This document shows positions 34,400 through 41,995 of a DNA stretch of 47,230 nucleotides, in pieces. Numbering within the stretch: position 1 is the first letter of the stretch; each line of letters starts with the position of its first letter. The position numbers and the translations under genes were made by a program. Source of the stretch: Sphingomonas sp. Leaf343 (GTDB lineage: Bacteria; Pseudomonadota; Alphaproteobacteria; Sphingomonadales; Sphingomonadaceae); assembly GCF_001423765.1 (NCBI RefSeq), contig NZ_LMPG01000003.1, positions 1 through 47,230 of the forward strand. The letters are read 5' to 3'. The notes beneath the pieces were generated by a model. That model ran no database searches. It was not told the origin of the DNA and saw nothing but the letters and a program-made list of their open reading frames with translations.

Positions 34400-34827
34400 C
34401 AGGCGATGCGCTGGCCCGAAGCATCCACAACCTGTTCGCCGTCTTCCTTGGCAAACGCGCCCTGTTGGGCATCAGGCAGCAGATCGAGGACCGCTTCGGA
34501 CGGTCGGCACAGCTTCACGCCGAGCGGCGAGACGACCAGCGGCCGGTTAATGAGGACCGGATGCGCCATCATCGCGTCCACCAGCGTGTCGTCTGACAGC
34601 GCATCGTCACCAAGGCCCAGCTCCGCATAGGGCGTCCCCTTCTCGCGTAGCAGATCGCGGGGCGTGATCCCGGCGCGGTCGATCAGCTCGACCAGCAACA
34701 CGCGCGAGGGTGGGGTTTTCAGATATTCGATGACGTGCGGCTCGATGCCAGCATTGCGGATCATCGCCAGCGTGTTGCGCGACGTGCCGCACTCGGGGTT
34801 GTGATAGATCACGATATCGACGGCCAC
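34399..34827 (-). CDS. arsC: ArsC arsenate reductase, glutaredoxin type
   Basis: This 142-aa enzyme reduces arsenate to arsenite using glutathione/glutaredoxin. Catalytic Cys13 lies in [11 protein letters not shown], and the arginines that bind arsenate are in the typical places ([20 protein letters not shown]). The start is GTG 34827 with AAAGGACG seven bases upstream. An earlier in-frame ATG would lie inside arsR. It is separated from arsR by 11 bp. Confidence 0.94.
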   Translation of the reverse strand: MAVDIVIYHNPECGTSRNTLAMIRNAGIEPHVIEYLKTPPSRVLLVELIDRAGITPRDLLREKGTPYAELGLGDDALSDDTLVDAMMAHPVLINRPLVVSPLGVKLCRPSEAVLDLLPDAQQGAFAKEDGEQVVDASGQRIA

Positions 34828-34838
34828 GGGGCGTCCTT

Positions 34839-35171
34839 TCAGCAGCAGGGGGTGAGTTCGGCCAGGAGCGGCGCACACAGTTCAGGCGAGCCGGCACAGC
34901 AATCCTTGACGAGGAACAGCGTTAGCGCGCGCAGCCCGTCTAGATCGGCACGGTAAATAATCGACCGGCTATGCCGTTCCGAGCGCACGATGCCGGCGCG
35001 CGCGAGAATGCCGAGGTGCGCGGACATGGTGTTCTGCGGCACGTCGAGCTGACGGGCAATTTCACCCGCCGCCATGCCGTCCGGTTCGTGGCGAACCAGC
35101 AGGCGAAACACGTCGAGGCGTGTGCCTTGCGCGAGCGCACCAAGCGCAATGATAGCCGAATCGTTATCCAT
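34839..35171 (-). CDS. arsR: ArsR arsenic-responsive repressor
   Basis: This 110-aa winged-helix repressor has a DNA-recognition helix at about residues 45-60 (DVPQNTMSAHLGILARAG). The arsenic site is at the C-terminal end, with Cys91, Cys92 and Cys99 in KDCCAGSPELC, rather than the CVC motif in the recognition helix of E. coli-type ArsR. This is the arrangement known from some alphaproteobacterial and Acidithiobacillus-like ArsRs. Two more Cys end the protein. It is the first gene of its operon and presumably binds the palindrome at 35174-35189. Confidence 0.93.
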   Translation of the reverse strand: MDNDSAIIALGALAQGTRLDVFRLLVRHEPDGMAAGEIARQLDVPQNTMSAHLGILARAGIVRSERHSRSIIYRADLDGLRALTLFLVKDCCAGSPELCAPLLAELTPCC

Positions 35172-35173
35172 GC

Positions 35174-35189
35174 ATCCGGCATAGCGGAT
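35174..35189. promoter_or_regulatory. Probable ArsR operator
   Basis: ATCCG (35174-35178) and CGGAT (35185-35189) form an inverted repeat two bases upstream of the arsR start. It is in the right place to block the ars promoter. The bases from 35190 to 35318 hold no clear gene. One plus-strand frame there ends in DHAGHDMSGMK, a string like those in copper proteins, and may be a gene remnant. Confidence 0.5.
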
Positions 35190-35318
35190 ATGTTAAGTTA
35201 TGAAAGCTCTCACGATCTTCAAACCACTATCGATTCCGACAACGCCCTGCACCGACATGAAAGCGGCAGGCGTAAAGACCATGCCGGCCACGACATGTCG
35301 GGCATGAAAAGTAAATGG

Positions 35319-35346
35319 GAGGGAGGCGTCCGCGCCTCCCTCTTTT
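35319..35346 (+). terminator. Hairpin terminator at the end of the DUF411 gene
   Basis: Arms GAGGGAGGCG (35319-35328) and CGCCTCCCTC (35333-35342) enclose a four-base loop, with TTTT on the right side. It overlaps the stop region of the leftward DUF411 gene and can work in both directions, better rightwards. Confidence 0.75.
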
Positions 35347-35788
35347 AATGGCGGGCGAACACCTTGCGTCCGGTTGGTCCGAACGCGATCACCTCATAGG
35401 GCTGTGCGTTCATGCCCGGCATTTCCATGCCAGGTGATCCCACCGGCATACCCGGCACGGCAAGCCCGTTTACGCCTTTGGGATGCTGGGCAAGCACCCG
35501 TTTCATGTCGGCAATCGGTACATGGCCCTCAAATGCCATACCGTCGACTACCGCGGTGTGACATGAACTGAGGTCGGCGGGGACACCCATCTTGCGCTGA
35601 AGCACATCGCGGTGAGCGTCATCGATGATCTGCACGTTGCGCCCGAACTGCTGACGGACCTGCTTGGCCCACTGCTCGCAACAGCCGCACCCTGGATCGC
35701 GGTGCATGGCAATGCTGTTCGCCGCTAAGGCCACAGCCGGGGTCATCATCGCTGCGGCGACGATCGCACTCCGGATCGTAAACTTCAT
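35345..35788 (-). CDS. Exported DUF411 metal-binding protein
   Basis: This 147-aa protein has a signal peptide ending VALAA. The DUF411 core contains MHRDPGCGCCEQWAKQVRQ, with three Cys in PGCGCC, and SSCHTAVVDGMAFEGHVP with Cys/His, a set suited to Cu(I) or similar ions. A Met-rich tail insert (PGMPVGSPGMEMPGM) adds possible copper ligands. DUF411 proteins accompany copper or silver resistance genes. It is the most distal gene of the leftward copper run before the terminator at 35319-35346. Confidence 0.88.
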   Translation of the reverse strand: MKFTIRSAIVAAAMMTPAVALAANSIAMHRDPGCGCCEQWAKQVRQQFGRNVQIIDDAHRDVLQRKMGVPADLSSCHTAVVDGMAFEGHVPIADMKRVLAQHPKGVNGLAVPGMPVGSPGMEMPGMNAQPYEVIAFGPTGRKVFARH

Positions 35789-35806
35789 TGCTAAACTCCT
35801 TTGGTG

Positions 35807-35829
35807 AAGCCCCGCCCGGGGGCGGGGTT
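35807..35829. terminator. GC-rich hairpin between DUF305 and DUF411 genes
   Basis: GCCCCGCCC (35809-35817) pairs with GGGCGGGGT (35820-35828). There is no T run, so it may be an attenuating or RNA-stabilising stem rather than a full terminator. Confidence 0.4.
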
Positions 35830-35842
35830 CCTGCCAGCGGCC

Positions 35843-36232
35843 TTATTGGGCGCGCTTGCCATGCGACTTGAGCCAGCCCTGAAGCTCGGCGATGTCCTTT
35901 TCCTGCTTCGTAATGGTCATCTGCGCCATCCGCTTCGTGTCGGCATCCTTCGCGTCCCGAAGCGCCACGCGCGACATGGTAACGGCTCCACGATGATGTT
36001 CGATCATCTTGCGGGTCCACATCTCCGATGCGTCTCCCTGCTTCGCGGCCATCATCTTCTGATGCATGTCCATCTCGGATGCGGCGTAAGGATTGCCCGG
36101 ATCATTCATCATCTTGGAATGATCCATTCCCTGCATCTGGCTATGATCCATGCCCGCCATACTGCTCTGTGCGGCAAGCGGACTGGCGGCGAGCGCTGCG
36201 GCTAACATGCCGATCGTGGTAATGGTCTTCAT
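35843..36232 (-). CDS. Exported DUF305 protein of the copper cluster
   Basis: This 129-aa protein has a signal peptide ending PLAAQ. A Met/His-rich stretch (MAGMDHSQMQGMDHSKMM) precedes the DUF305 helices (DASEMWTRKMIEHHRGAVTM and MAQMTITKQEKDIAELQGWL) with the conserved His pair. MDHSxM repeats are shared with CopA and CopB next door and suggest periplasmic copper binding. SD GGGAGAACG precedes the ATG. Confidence 0.88.
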   Translation of the reverse strand: MKTITTIGMLAAALAASPLAAQSSMAGMDHSQMQGMDHSKMMNDPGNPYAASEMDMHQKMMAAKQGDASEMWTRKMIEHHRGAVTMSRVALRDAKDADTKRMAQMTITKQEKDIAELQGWLKSHGKRAQ

Positions 36233-36268
36233 AGTCGTTCTCCCGAGGTATCCCCCACCTAGAGAGAG

Positions 36269-37015
36269 TTACGCGGCAACGTCGTGCACCCCTTGGACTT
36301 TTCTTTGCCTGCGGCGCGGCCAGCGCATGTAGAGCAGCACCACGCCTGCCACCGCAAGGGCTAGCCCCCCAGCTGCAAATGCCATCATCCAAGGGGTGTT
36401 GAAGTTCTCATGGTTTTTCCAGTCCATGATGTGGAGGCCCCAGAAAAAATCATAGAGCCGCCACGTACCCGTTCGGACACCGACAATCCTACCGTTCTCC
36501 GGTGACACGAACACGCGCGTCGTCTCGGCGTCCTCGAACTCCACACGCCAGACCGGCAGTTTGCCACGAAACTCCGTGCTCGCTGTTCGAGCAAACATGA
36601 CGGACGCAACAGGGACACCGGGGCCGCGATATGCCGCGCGTGCAACTCGTAGCGCAAAGGGCGCATCGATACGCTGCATCGGCAAACCGGTCCGGGCGTC
36701 GTGCATCCGGACCGTGCCGTTAGCCATCGTCAACTCGGCGACGGGTTGTCCGAACAAGGTCGTGTAGCGCAGTTCGCGCACCGGGCCGGGGGCAGCGCCC
36801 AACACCGATGCCGGGGAAGCAAACTCCTGAGCCGGATCGATCGTCGCCGTGTTCTCGCGTGCAACGAGGTGTTCTCCTCGTACCCGCTCGATCGGCAGGA
36901 TGCTCATCAACAAGCCGCTGGAGAACCAGAGCAGTAGCTGCACCCCGATAATCAGTGCCAGCCAGCGATGAAGCTTGCTGGCACCGACATGAAGGCGGAG
37001 CCTGCCGCTCCTCAG
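36269..37015 (-). CDS. PepSY-domain membrane protein, CTG start
   Basis: This 248-aa protein has an N-terminal helix GASKLHRWLALIIGVQLLLW and a C-terminal helix MMAFAAGGLALAVAGVVLLY around a periplasmic PepSY region (PVWRVEFEDAETTRVFVSPE). The first standard start in frame is GTG 36943, but that would cut the conserved KLHRWLALIIG helix. CTG 37015 overlaps the copB stop as CTGA and has GAGGA seven bases upstream, so I take it as the start. PepSY proteins of this layout are found beside copA/copB; they may handle metal or electrons at the membrane, but the role is not established. Confidence 0.72.
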   Translation of the reverse strand: MRSGRLRLHVGASKLHRWLALIIGVQLLLWFSSGLLMSILPIERVRGEHLVARENTATIDPAQEFASPASVLGAAPGPVRELRYTTLFGQPVAELTMANGTVRMHDARTGLPMQRIDAPFALRVARAAYRGPGVPVASVMFARTASTEFRGKLPVWRVEFEDAETTRVFVSPENGRIVGVRTGTWRLYDFFWGLHIMDWKNHENFNTPWMMAFAAGGLALAVAGVVLLYMRWPRRRQRKVQGVHDVAA

Positions 37016-38223
37016 AACCAGGTCCTCACGCCGGCAACGAAGCTGAAGCCGCCCGTGTCATCACCGCGTGCTCTCGTGAAGCGTGCCGTGTCGCCGAATT
37101 GCCTTTCCCACGACACGCCGATGTAGGGCGCAAACTCACGCGACTTTTCGTAGCGCAGCCTGAGCCCGAGTTCGAGGTCCGTAAGCCCCGATCCGATGCC
37201 GTCCTGGCGCACGTCTTGGGCTGCAAAGTTGGCTTCCACGCGAGGCTGAAGGACGAAGAATTGTGTCACTCGCTCGTCGTACCATGCCTCGGCTCGGCCA
37301 AGCACGTCGCCCTTGTCAGAAAGGAACAGTGCCCCCTCGACGTCGAACCAATAGGGCGCAAGCCCCTCGATCCCGACCGTCGCGTAGGTGCGAGAAGGGT
37401 TCGGCTTGAAGTCGTAGCGGACGCCCGCCTGAAGGTTCCAATAGGGATCGAGCGCACGGCTGTAGAGCGCCTGCACCTCGGCCGCTTCGAGCGGTTTGCC
37501 AAATGTGCCCTCGCCTTCGCTCTTCAGGGTGAGACGGTTGATGTCTCCCCCGATCCAAGCCTCGCCATCCCATCGATAGCCGTCCCCGCCTTTGCGCGCC
37601 TGATACTCGGCAAGGTTGAAGAGCACTTGGTAGTAGGTCATTCCGCCATGCTCGCGGCGCAGGTCGCGGTTGGCATCGCTCATGGCTGCCTCGCCGTAAT
37701 AGCGAGACGCTGCCAGCACCGGAGATGGTGCAGGCGCGGGCGCATTGCCCGACTTCAGGTCTGTACCGACAGGCACGGTCGCCATTCCCGGCATTGAAGA
37801 CATGTCATGCTGCGTTGGCTGGCCGGGTGCCATATCCATGCCGGGCATCGCCGACATATCATGGCCGGTGTGCTCGCCTGTTGCGGTAGCCGGAGCAGGG
37901 TTCATGCCTGACATTTGGGACATGTCGTGGCCGGCGTGCGGATCGGCCGCGTTCGCACCGCTCATGTCCATGCCGGGCATCGTGTGTTCGGCATGTGGAT
38001 CGGCTGCAGGCTTGGAGGGACGCTTTGCCGGGACCTTCCTAGTCGCTGCCTTCTTGGCAGGGGCCCGCTTTGTGGCCGGTCTCGATCTAGCGGTCGGTTT
38101 TTTCGCCGGCATTTTCATGCCCGGCATGCTCATGCCCGGCATCATTGAATGGTCCATCGTCTGCGCCGTGGCAGGTGCCGTGGCGACCAGCGCGCCGATC
38201 CCGGCGAGAAGCAGCGCCTTCAT
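37012..38223 (-). CDS. copB: CopB outer-membrane copper resistance protein
   Basis: This 403-aa protein starts at ATG 38223, overlapping the copA stop (ATGA). It has a signal peptide ending ATAQ. About 170 residues of low-complexity sequence follow: a Lys/Arg/Ala/Pro block (ATKRAPAKKAATRKVPAKRP) inside repeats of MPGMDMS and HDMSxMPGM. The C-terminal CopB barrel domain has RYYGEAAMSDANRDLRREHG and ends GGFSFVAGVRTWF, with a terminal Phe typical of outer-membrane proteins. It binds or excludes copper at the outer membrane together with CopA. Confidence 0.92.
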   Translation of the reverse strand: MKALLLAGIGALVATAPATAQTMDHSMMPGMSMPGMKMPAKKPTARSRPATKRAPAKKAATRKVPAKRPSKPAADPHAEHTMPGMDMSGANAADPHAGHDMSQMSGMNPAPATATGEHTGHDMSAMPGMDMAPGQPTQHDMSSMPGMATVPVGTDLKSGNAPAPAPSPVLAASRYYGEAAMSDANRDLRREHGGMTYYQVLFNLAEYQARKGGDGYRWDGEAWIGGDINRLTLKSEGEGTFGKPLEAAEVQALYSRALDPYWNLQAGVRYDFKPNPSRTYATVGIEGLAPYWFDVEGALFLSDKGDVLGRAEAWYDERVTQFFVLQPRVEANFAAQDVRQDGIGSGLTDLELGLRLRYEKSREFAPYIGVSWERQFGDTARFTRARGDDTGGFSFVAGVRTWF

Positions 38224-40157
38224 GCCGCCTCTCCCTTCGCCGAACGGACCTGGACGACCTGCATCATGCCCGCGTGCATGTGGTAGAGCATGTGGCAGTG
38301 GAATGCCCAATCGCCCTCGTTGGCGGTCACGTCCCAACTGACCTTGCCCCCCGGTTGGACCATGACGGTATGCTTTCTCGGGCTGTACGCGCCGTGCCCC
38401 GTCACCAATTCGAAGAAGTGGCCGTGCAAGTGGATCGGGTGGCCCATCATCGTGTCGTTGACCAGCGTGACGCGGACGCGCTCGCCAGCAAGAAATGGGA
38501 TCGGTGCCTTCACCTCGGACAGCTTTTCACCGTCGAGCGCCCACATGTAGCGTTCCATGTTGCCGGTAAGGTGGATCTGCACCTCGCGCGACGGCGCGCG
38601 CAGATCGGGATTGCGATCGACCGCGACCAGATCGCGGTAATTCAGCACACGATGCCCGACATTCTCCAGACCCTGACCGGGGTCGCCGGTACGATCCATC
38701 GGCATCGGCGAGATGGTCTGGACACCCGGCCCCTTCTTCACGCCCGGCGCTTTCGAAAAGTCGCGCATGTTCATGTCCATGCCCGCCATGCCGCCCATTG
38801 CCATACCACCTGCGGCGTCGGGCGCACCTGCCATGCCTGGCATCGTAGCACCCGACTGCATCGCGCCGTGATCCATCCCGGCCATTCCGCCCGCGCCGGC
38901 ACCGGCAGCACCGTGGTCCATCTGCGCGTGGTCCATCGCAGCGGCGGGCTTTTGAGCCGTGGCCATTGATCCGTGATCCATTCCAGGCATGCCACTATGG
39001 TCCATGCCCTGCATCGAACCGCCGCCCGACATATCCATGTTCATGTCCATCCCCATGTCCTTCATGGTGGCGACAGGGCGCTTGCGAAGTGGAGGGACTT
39101 CAGCGGCCATGCCTTCGCGGGGGCTTAGCGTTGCGCGCGCCATGCCGGACCTGTCCACGCTCTCACCGACCAGCGTGTAGGCGCGCTCGTCCGATGGAGT
39201 GACGATCACGTCGTAGGTCTCGGCCACGCCGATCTGGAACTCGTCGACCTCAACGGGACGGACGTTGAGGCCGTCCGCCTGGACAACGCTCAGCTTCAAC
39301 CCCGGAATCCGGACGTTGAAGGTCGTCATCGCGGACGCATTGATGACACGCAGCCGCACCCGCTCGCCCGGCCTGAACAGCCCCGTCCAATTGTCCTGCG
39401 GCCCATGCCCGTTGACGAGATAGGTGTAGTTTGAACCCGTCACGTCGGCGACGTCGGTCGGGTCCATCCGCATCTTGCCCCAATCGAGGCGATCCTTGAG
39501 CGGCTGGTCCTCGCCCTTGAGCAGGCCGGCGAGCGTCTGCTGCTGCCGGTTGAAATAGCCCGACTGCTTCTTGAGCTTCATGAAGATGCGATGCGGGTGG
39601 AGCTGGCTGTGGTCGGACAGCACGATAACGTGCTCGCGATCCGACTGGATCGGGTCAACGCCCTTGGGGTCGATCACGATGGGGCCGTAGAGCCCCATCT
39701 GCTCCTGCAACCCGGAATGGCTGTGATACCAATAGGTGCCGGCCTGCACGATCGGGAACTCGTAGGTGAAGGTCGTGCGCTTATCGATGCCGGGGAAGGC
39801 AACGCCCGGCACGCCGTCCATCTGGAACGGCACGATCAGGCCGTGCCAGTGCAACGAGGTCTGCTCATCAAGACCGTTCTCGACATGCAGCCGCACGGTC
39901 TGACCTTCCCGCAGCCGGATCAGCGGTGCGGGCACAGTGCCGTTAATGCCGATGGCGTGGCTCTGCCGTCCGTCGATCATCATCATCTGGTGCGCGACCC
40001 GGAGCCGGATTTCATCACCCGATACAGTAGGCAGCGGCTTCACAATACCAGCGGAAACAGGCTGCGCCCATGCCGGCATATATGCCGACAGCGCAACACC
40101 GCCTCCTGCAAGAGTGGCACCGCGCAGCAATTGGCGGCGGTCTAGAACGCGCGACAT
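38220..40157 (-). CDS. copA: CopA/PcoA-type multicopper oxidase
   Basis: This 645-aa enzyme is exported by the Tat route (DRRQLLRG at residues 6-13, cleavage after PAWAQ). Three cupredoxin domains carry the copper motifs LHWHGLIVPFQMDGVPG, WYHSHSGLQEQMGLYG, HPIHLHGHFFELV and HCHMLYHMHAGMM (type 1 with axial Met). Between domains 2 and 3 a long insert repeats MDHSGMPGMDHGS-like units for extra copper. It oxidises Cu(I) in the periplasm. SD AAGGAG lies before ATG 40157. It is transcribed after the cnrYXH-like genes, then copB and the PepSY gene. Confidence 0.95.
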   Translation of the reverse strand: MSRVLDRRQLLRGATLAGGGVALSAYMPAWAQPVSAGIVKPLPTVSGDEIRLRVAHQMMMIDGRQSHAIGINGTVPAPLIRLREGQTVRLHVENGLDEQTSLHWHGLIVPFQMDGVPGVAFPGIDKRTTFTYEFPIVQAGTYWYHSHSGLQEQMGLYGPIVIDPKGVDPIQSDREHVIVLSDHSQLHPHRIFMKLKKQSGYFNRQQQTLAGLLKGEDQPLKDRLDWGKMRMDPTDVADVTGSNYTYLVNGHGPQDNWTGLFRPGERVRLRVINASAMTTFNVRIPGLKLSVVQADGLNVRPVEVDEFQIGVAETYDVIVTPSDERAYTLVGESVDRSGMARATLSPREGMAAEVPPLRKRPVATMKDMGMDMNMDMSGGGSMQGMDHSGMPGMDHGSMATAQKPAAAMDHAQMDHGAAGAGAGGMAGMDHGAMQSGATMPGMAGAPDAAGGMAMGGMAGMDMNMRDFSKAPGVKKGPGVQTISPMPMDRTGDPGQGLENVGHRVLNYRDLVAVDRNPDLRAPSREVQIHLTGNMERYMWALDGEKLSEVKAPIPFLAGERVRVTLVNDTMMGHPIHLHGHFFELVTGHGAYSPRKHTVMVQPGGKVSWDVTANEGDWAFHCHMLYHMHAGMMQVVQVRSAKGEAA

Positions 40158-40200
40158 GGTAGCTCCTTGGGATTGAGCCGCTGCCGGCCCGTCTCACCTC

Positions 40201-40794
40201 TTACGCGTCCCGTGCGCCTACCCCTTGGTTCTCTTTCAAATTTTCGGCGAGGCGCGCGCGAGCCCGATATAGCCTGGTTTCGACCGCCTTCTGGCTGATC
40301 CCCAATACATCGGCCGTTTCCGCCTGGCTCAAACCCTCGATCGTGCGGAGCACCAACGGTTCTTTGAGATTCATCGGCAAGGTCGCGATGGCGCGCGTCA
40401 CTTTGGCAAGTTCCTGCCGATCGGCTGCTGCGTCATCGATTGCTACCTGATCGTCCGCGATCGTCTCGGCCTGTTCGTCGAGCGGTGCGGCAAAGGAGAA
40501 AAACCGACGGACCGCGCGCTTCCTTGCCCAATCCCGGCATTTGTTGACGGCGATCGTAGAAAGCCATGCTTTCATCGCCCGCTGTGTATCGTAGCGCGGC
40601 ATCGCCTGATGCGCCGCGACAAACGTCTCTTGAACCAAATCGAGCGCTTCGTCGGCCTCGCCGACAAAGGCGCGCGCGAGCCGGAATATAGGCTGACGAT
40701 AGCGACGCATGATTTCGGAGAATGCCGCTTGTCGGCCAGCGATGCTGAGCGTCGCCAGTTCGCCGTCGGACAGGGTGGTCCAATCGAGGCTCAC
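40201..40794 (-). CDS. ECF sigma factor (CnrH-like)
   Basis: This 197-aa ECF-group sigma factor has region 2 at about residues 25-95 (MRRYRQPIFRLARAFVGEAD and DLVQETFVAAHQAM). Region 4 is near residues 135-185 (LPMNLKEPLVLRTIEGLSQA and ADVLGISQKAVETRLYRARA). Start is GTG 40794, overlapping the sensor gene (GTGA). It lies third in a Y-X-H gene order like cnrYXH of Cupriavidus, with copA 43 bp downstream. It probably drives the copAB transcript when the anti-sigma releases it. Confidence 0.88.
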   Translation of the reverse strand: MSLDWTTLSDGELATLSIAGRQAAFSEIMRRYRQPIFRLARAFVGEADEALDLVQETFVAAHQAMPRYDTQRAMKAWLSTIAVNKCRDWARKRAVRRFFSFAAPLDEQAETIADDQVAIDDAAADRQELAKVTRAIATLPMNLKEPLVLRTIEGLSQAETADVLGISQKAVETRLYRARARLAENLKENQGVGARDA

Positions 40795-41231
40795 CCCTGG
40801 TCGTCGGTGAGCGCCTTCACCACCGCAGCATCGAATTGGGGGGTCTGATCCGGGCGCAAAAGCTGCCGCATGGCGAAGATATGCGCCAACGTTGCCTTCT
40901 GTAACTCGCCCATCGCCGCATGACTCTGATCGACCGCGGCGGTCACCTTGGGGCCGTTGCCATGCTCGGTCTCAATGGCCTCGGCTAGCCGTGCATTGTC
41001 CGCGCGCATTTCCAATTCCAGCGCGTGGCGTTGCACCGCGAACCGGTCCTCTAGGCTTTTCAGCCGGGCCTGCTGATTGCCATCAAGCGCCAGCTTATGG
41101 TGCAGGACCTCGTGCAAGGCGGTGCCCGGTTGCTTAGGCTGGGGCAGCAACACGCGCGCAAGAAATACGCCTGCGATAGCCGCGAGGAAGGCCAGTACAA
41201 CGCAGACGATAAGCCGCTTGGTCGATGTCAT
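40791..41231 (-). CDS. Periplasmic metal sensor (CnrX-like)
   Basis: This 146-aa protein has one N-terminal membrane helix (RLIVCVVLAFLAAIAGVFLA) and a helical hairpin periplasmic domain. LHEVLHHKLALDGNQQARLK carries the His/Glu/His cluster typical of CnrX-type metal sites. LEDRFAVQRHALELEMRADN follows, as in CnrX/ZraP-like heavy-metal-resistance proteins. CnrX binds metal and relays the signal to the anti-sigma partner. Coupled on both sides (ATGA with the Y gene, GTGA with the sigma gene). Which metal is bound is not determined; the copper neighbours suggest Cu. Confidence 0.85.
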   Translation of the reverse strand: MTSTKRLIVCVVLAFLAAIAGVFLARVLLPQPKQPGTALHEVLHHKLALDGNQQARLKSLEDRFAVQRHALELEMRADNARLAEAIETEHGNGPKVTAAVDQSHAAMGELQKATLAHIFAMRQLLRPDQTPQFDAAVVKALTDDQG

Positions 41232-41509
41232 GGCTCACCAATCAGCAAGACCGATGGCGCCAGTGGTGATGCGCCCCCGAGCGGCGAAAGCGACACCGCA
41301 GGGCTGGCGGTCGCCGGAAGTTCCGCGCCAACCATGCCGATCGCGAGCGCTGCGACCATCACGCCCCCGACGCCCAATCCGGTCAACCGTGCGACGGGCT
41401 GCGCACCGATGCGTGCGAACACCTGCGCTTCGATCCCGTCCAGCGATGCCGGCACGGGTGCGCCCGCGAGCCTCGCCAATGTTCTGTCTAGATCGTCCAT
41501 GCTGTCCAC
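41228..41509 (-). CDS. Anti-sigma factor (CnrY-like)
   Basis: This 93-aa protein has a cytoplasmic N-terminal sigma-binding segment (MDDLDRTLARLAGAPVPASL). A single membrane helix lies at about residues 43-62 (LTGLGVGGVMVAALAIGMVG), and a short periplasmic tail follows. Size, topology and position before the CnrX-like gene match CnrY, which holds the ECF sigma factor at the membrane. Start could be ATG 41509 or ATG 41500. The 113 bp up to copC hold the divergent promoters and a hairpin CCCCTC/GAGGGG (41549-41572). Confidence 0.78.
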   Translation of the reverse strand: MDSMDDLDRTLARLAGAPVPASLDGIEAQVFARIGAQPVARLTGLGVGGVMVAALAIGMVGAELPATASPAVSLSPLGGASPLAPSVLLIGEP

Positions 41510-41622
41510 TCCGCGCCTCTACCACTTGTTACGCAGCGATGCCCATCACCCCTCGACTTCCGTCATGAGGGGCGAGCGGCCGGGCCGCGTAGAACAGGCA
41601 CGAACCTGATCGGAGTATTCCC

Positions 41623-41994
41623 ATGCGTCGCGTCTTCCTTCCTACCGCTGTCGTCCTTCTCGGCCTTGCCGGAGCCGCCCAGGCCCATCCCAAACTCGTA
41701 TCCGCATCCCCGGCACCGAATGCGATGGTCGCGAAGCCCGCCAATGTCACACTGCGCTTCAGCGAGAAGCTGATGCCCAAGTTTTCCGGTGCGGATCTGA
41801 TGATGACCGGGCATGGCGGCATGACGCACGCACCAATGAAAGTCGTCGGGACCGCAACTGTCGGCTCGGACGGTCGCACCCTCGTCGTCACGCCCAAGTC
41901 GCCGCTCGGCGCGGGTAGCTATAAGCTTGCCTGGCATGTGGTCTCGACCGACACACACCGCATCACCGGAAACTACGCCTTCACGGTGAAGTAA
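41623..41994 (+). CDS. copC: CopC periplasmic copper-binding protein
   Basis: This 123-aa protein has a signal peptide ending AAQAH, so the mature form starts with His, the copper-coordinating N-terminal residue of CopC. The core has HPKLVSASPAPNAMV, LRFSEKLMPKFSGADLMM and WHVVSTDTHRITGNYAFTVK (Asp/His copper ligands). It lacks the fully Met-rich loop of classical CopC but has MMTGHGGMTHAPM. It is divergent from the cnrYXH-like operon and followed one base later by copD. Confidence 0.94.
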   Translation: MRRVFLPTAVVLLGLAGAAQAHPKLVSASPAPNAMVAKPANVTLRFSEKLMPKFSGADLMMTGHGGMTHAPMKVVGTATVGSDGRTLVVTPKSPLGAGSYKLAWHVVSTDTHRITGNYAFTVK

Positions 41995-41995
41995 G

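Noticed and set aside
35257..35318. A possible 3' remnant encoding DHAGHDMSGMK between arsR and the DUF411 gene
   Set aside because: Too short, without start or SD; mentioned with the ars operator only as a possible gene relic.
41551..41574. CCCCTC/GAGGGG hairpin between the cnrY-like gene and copC as a riboswitch
   Set aside because: A single 6-bp stem without other conserved structure; more likely part of the divergent promoter region.
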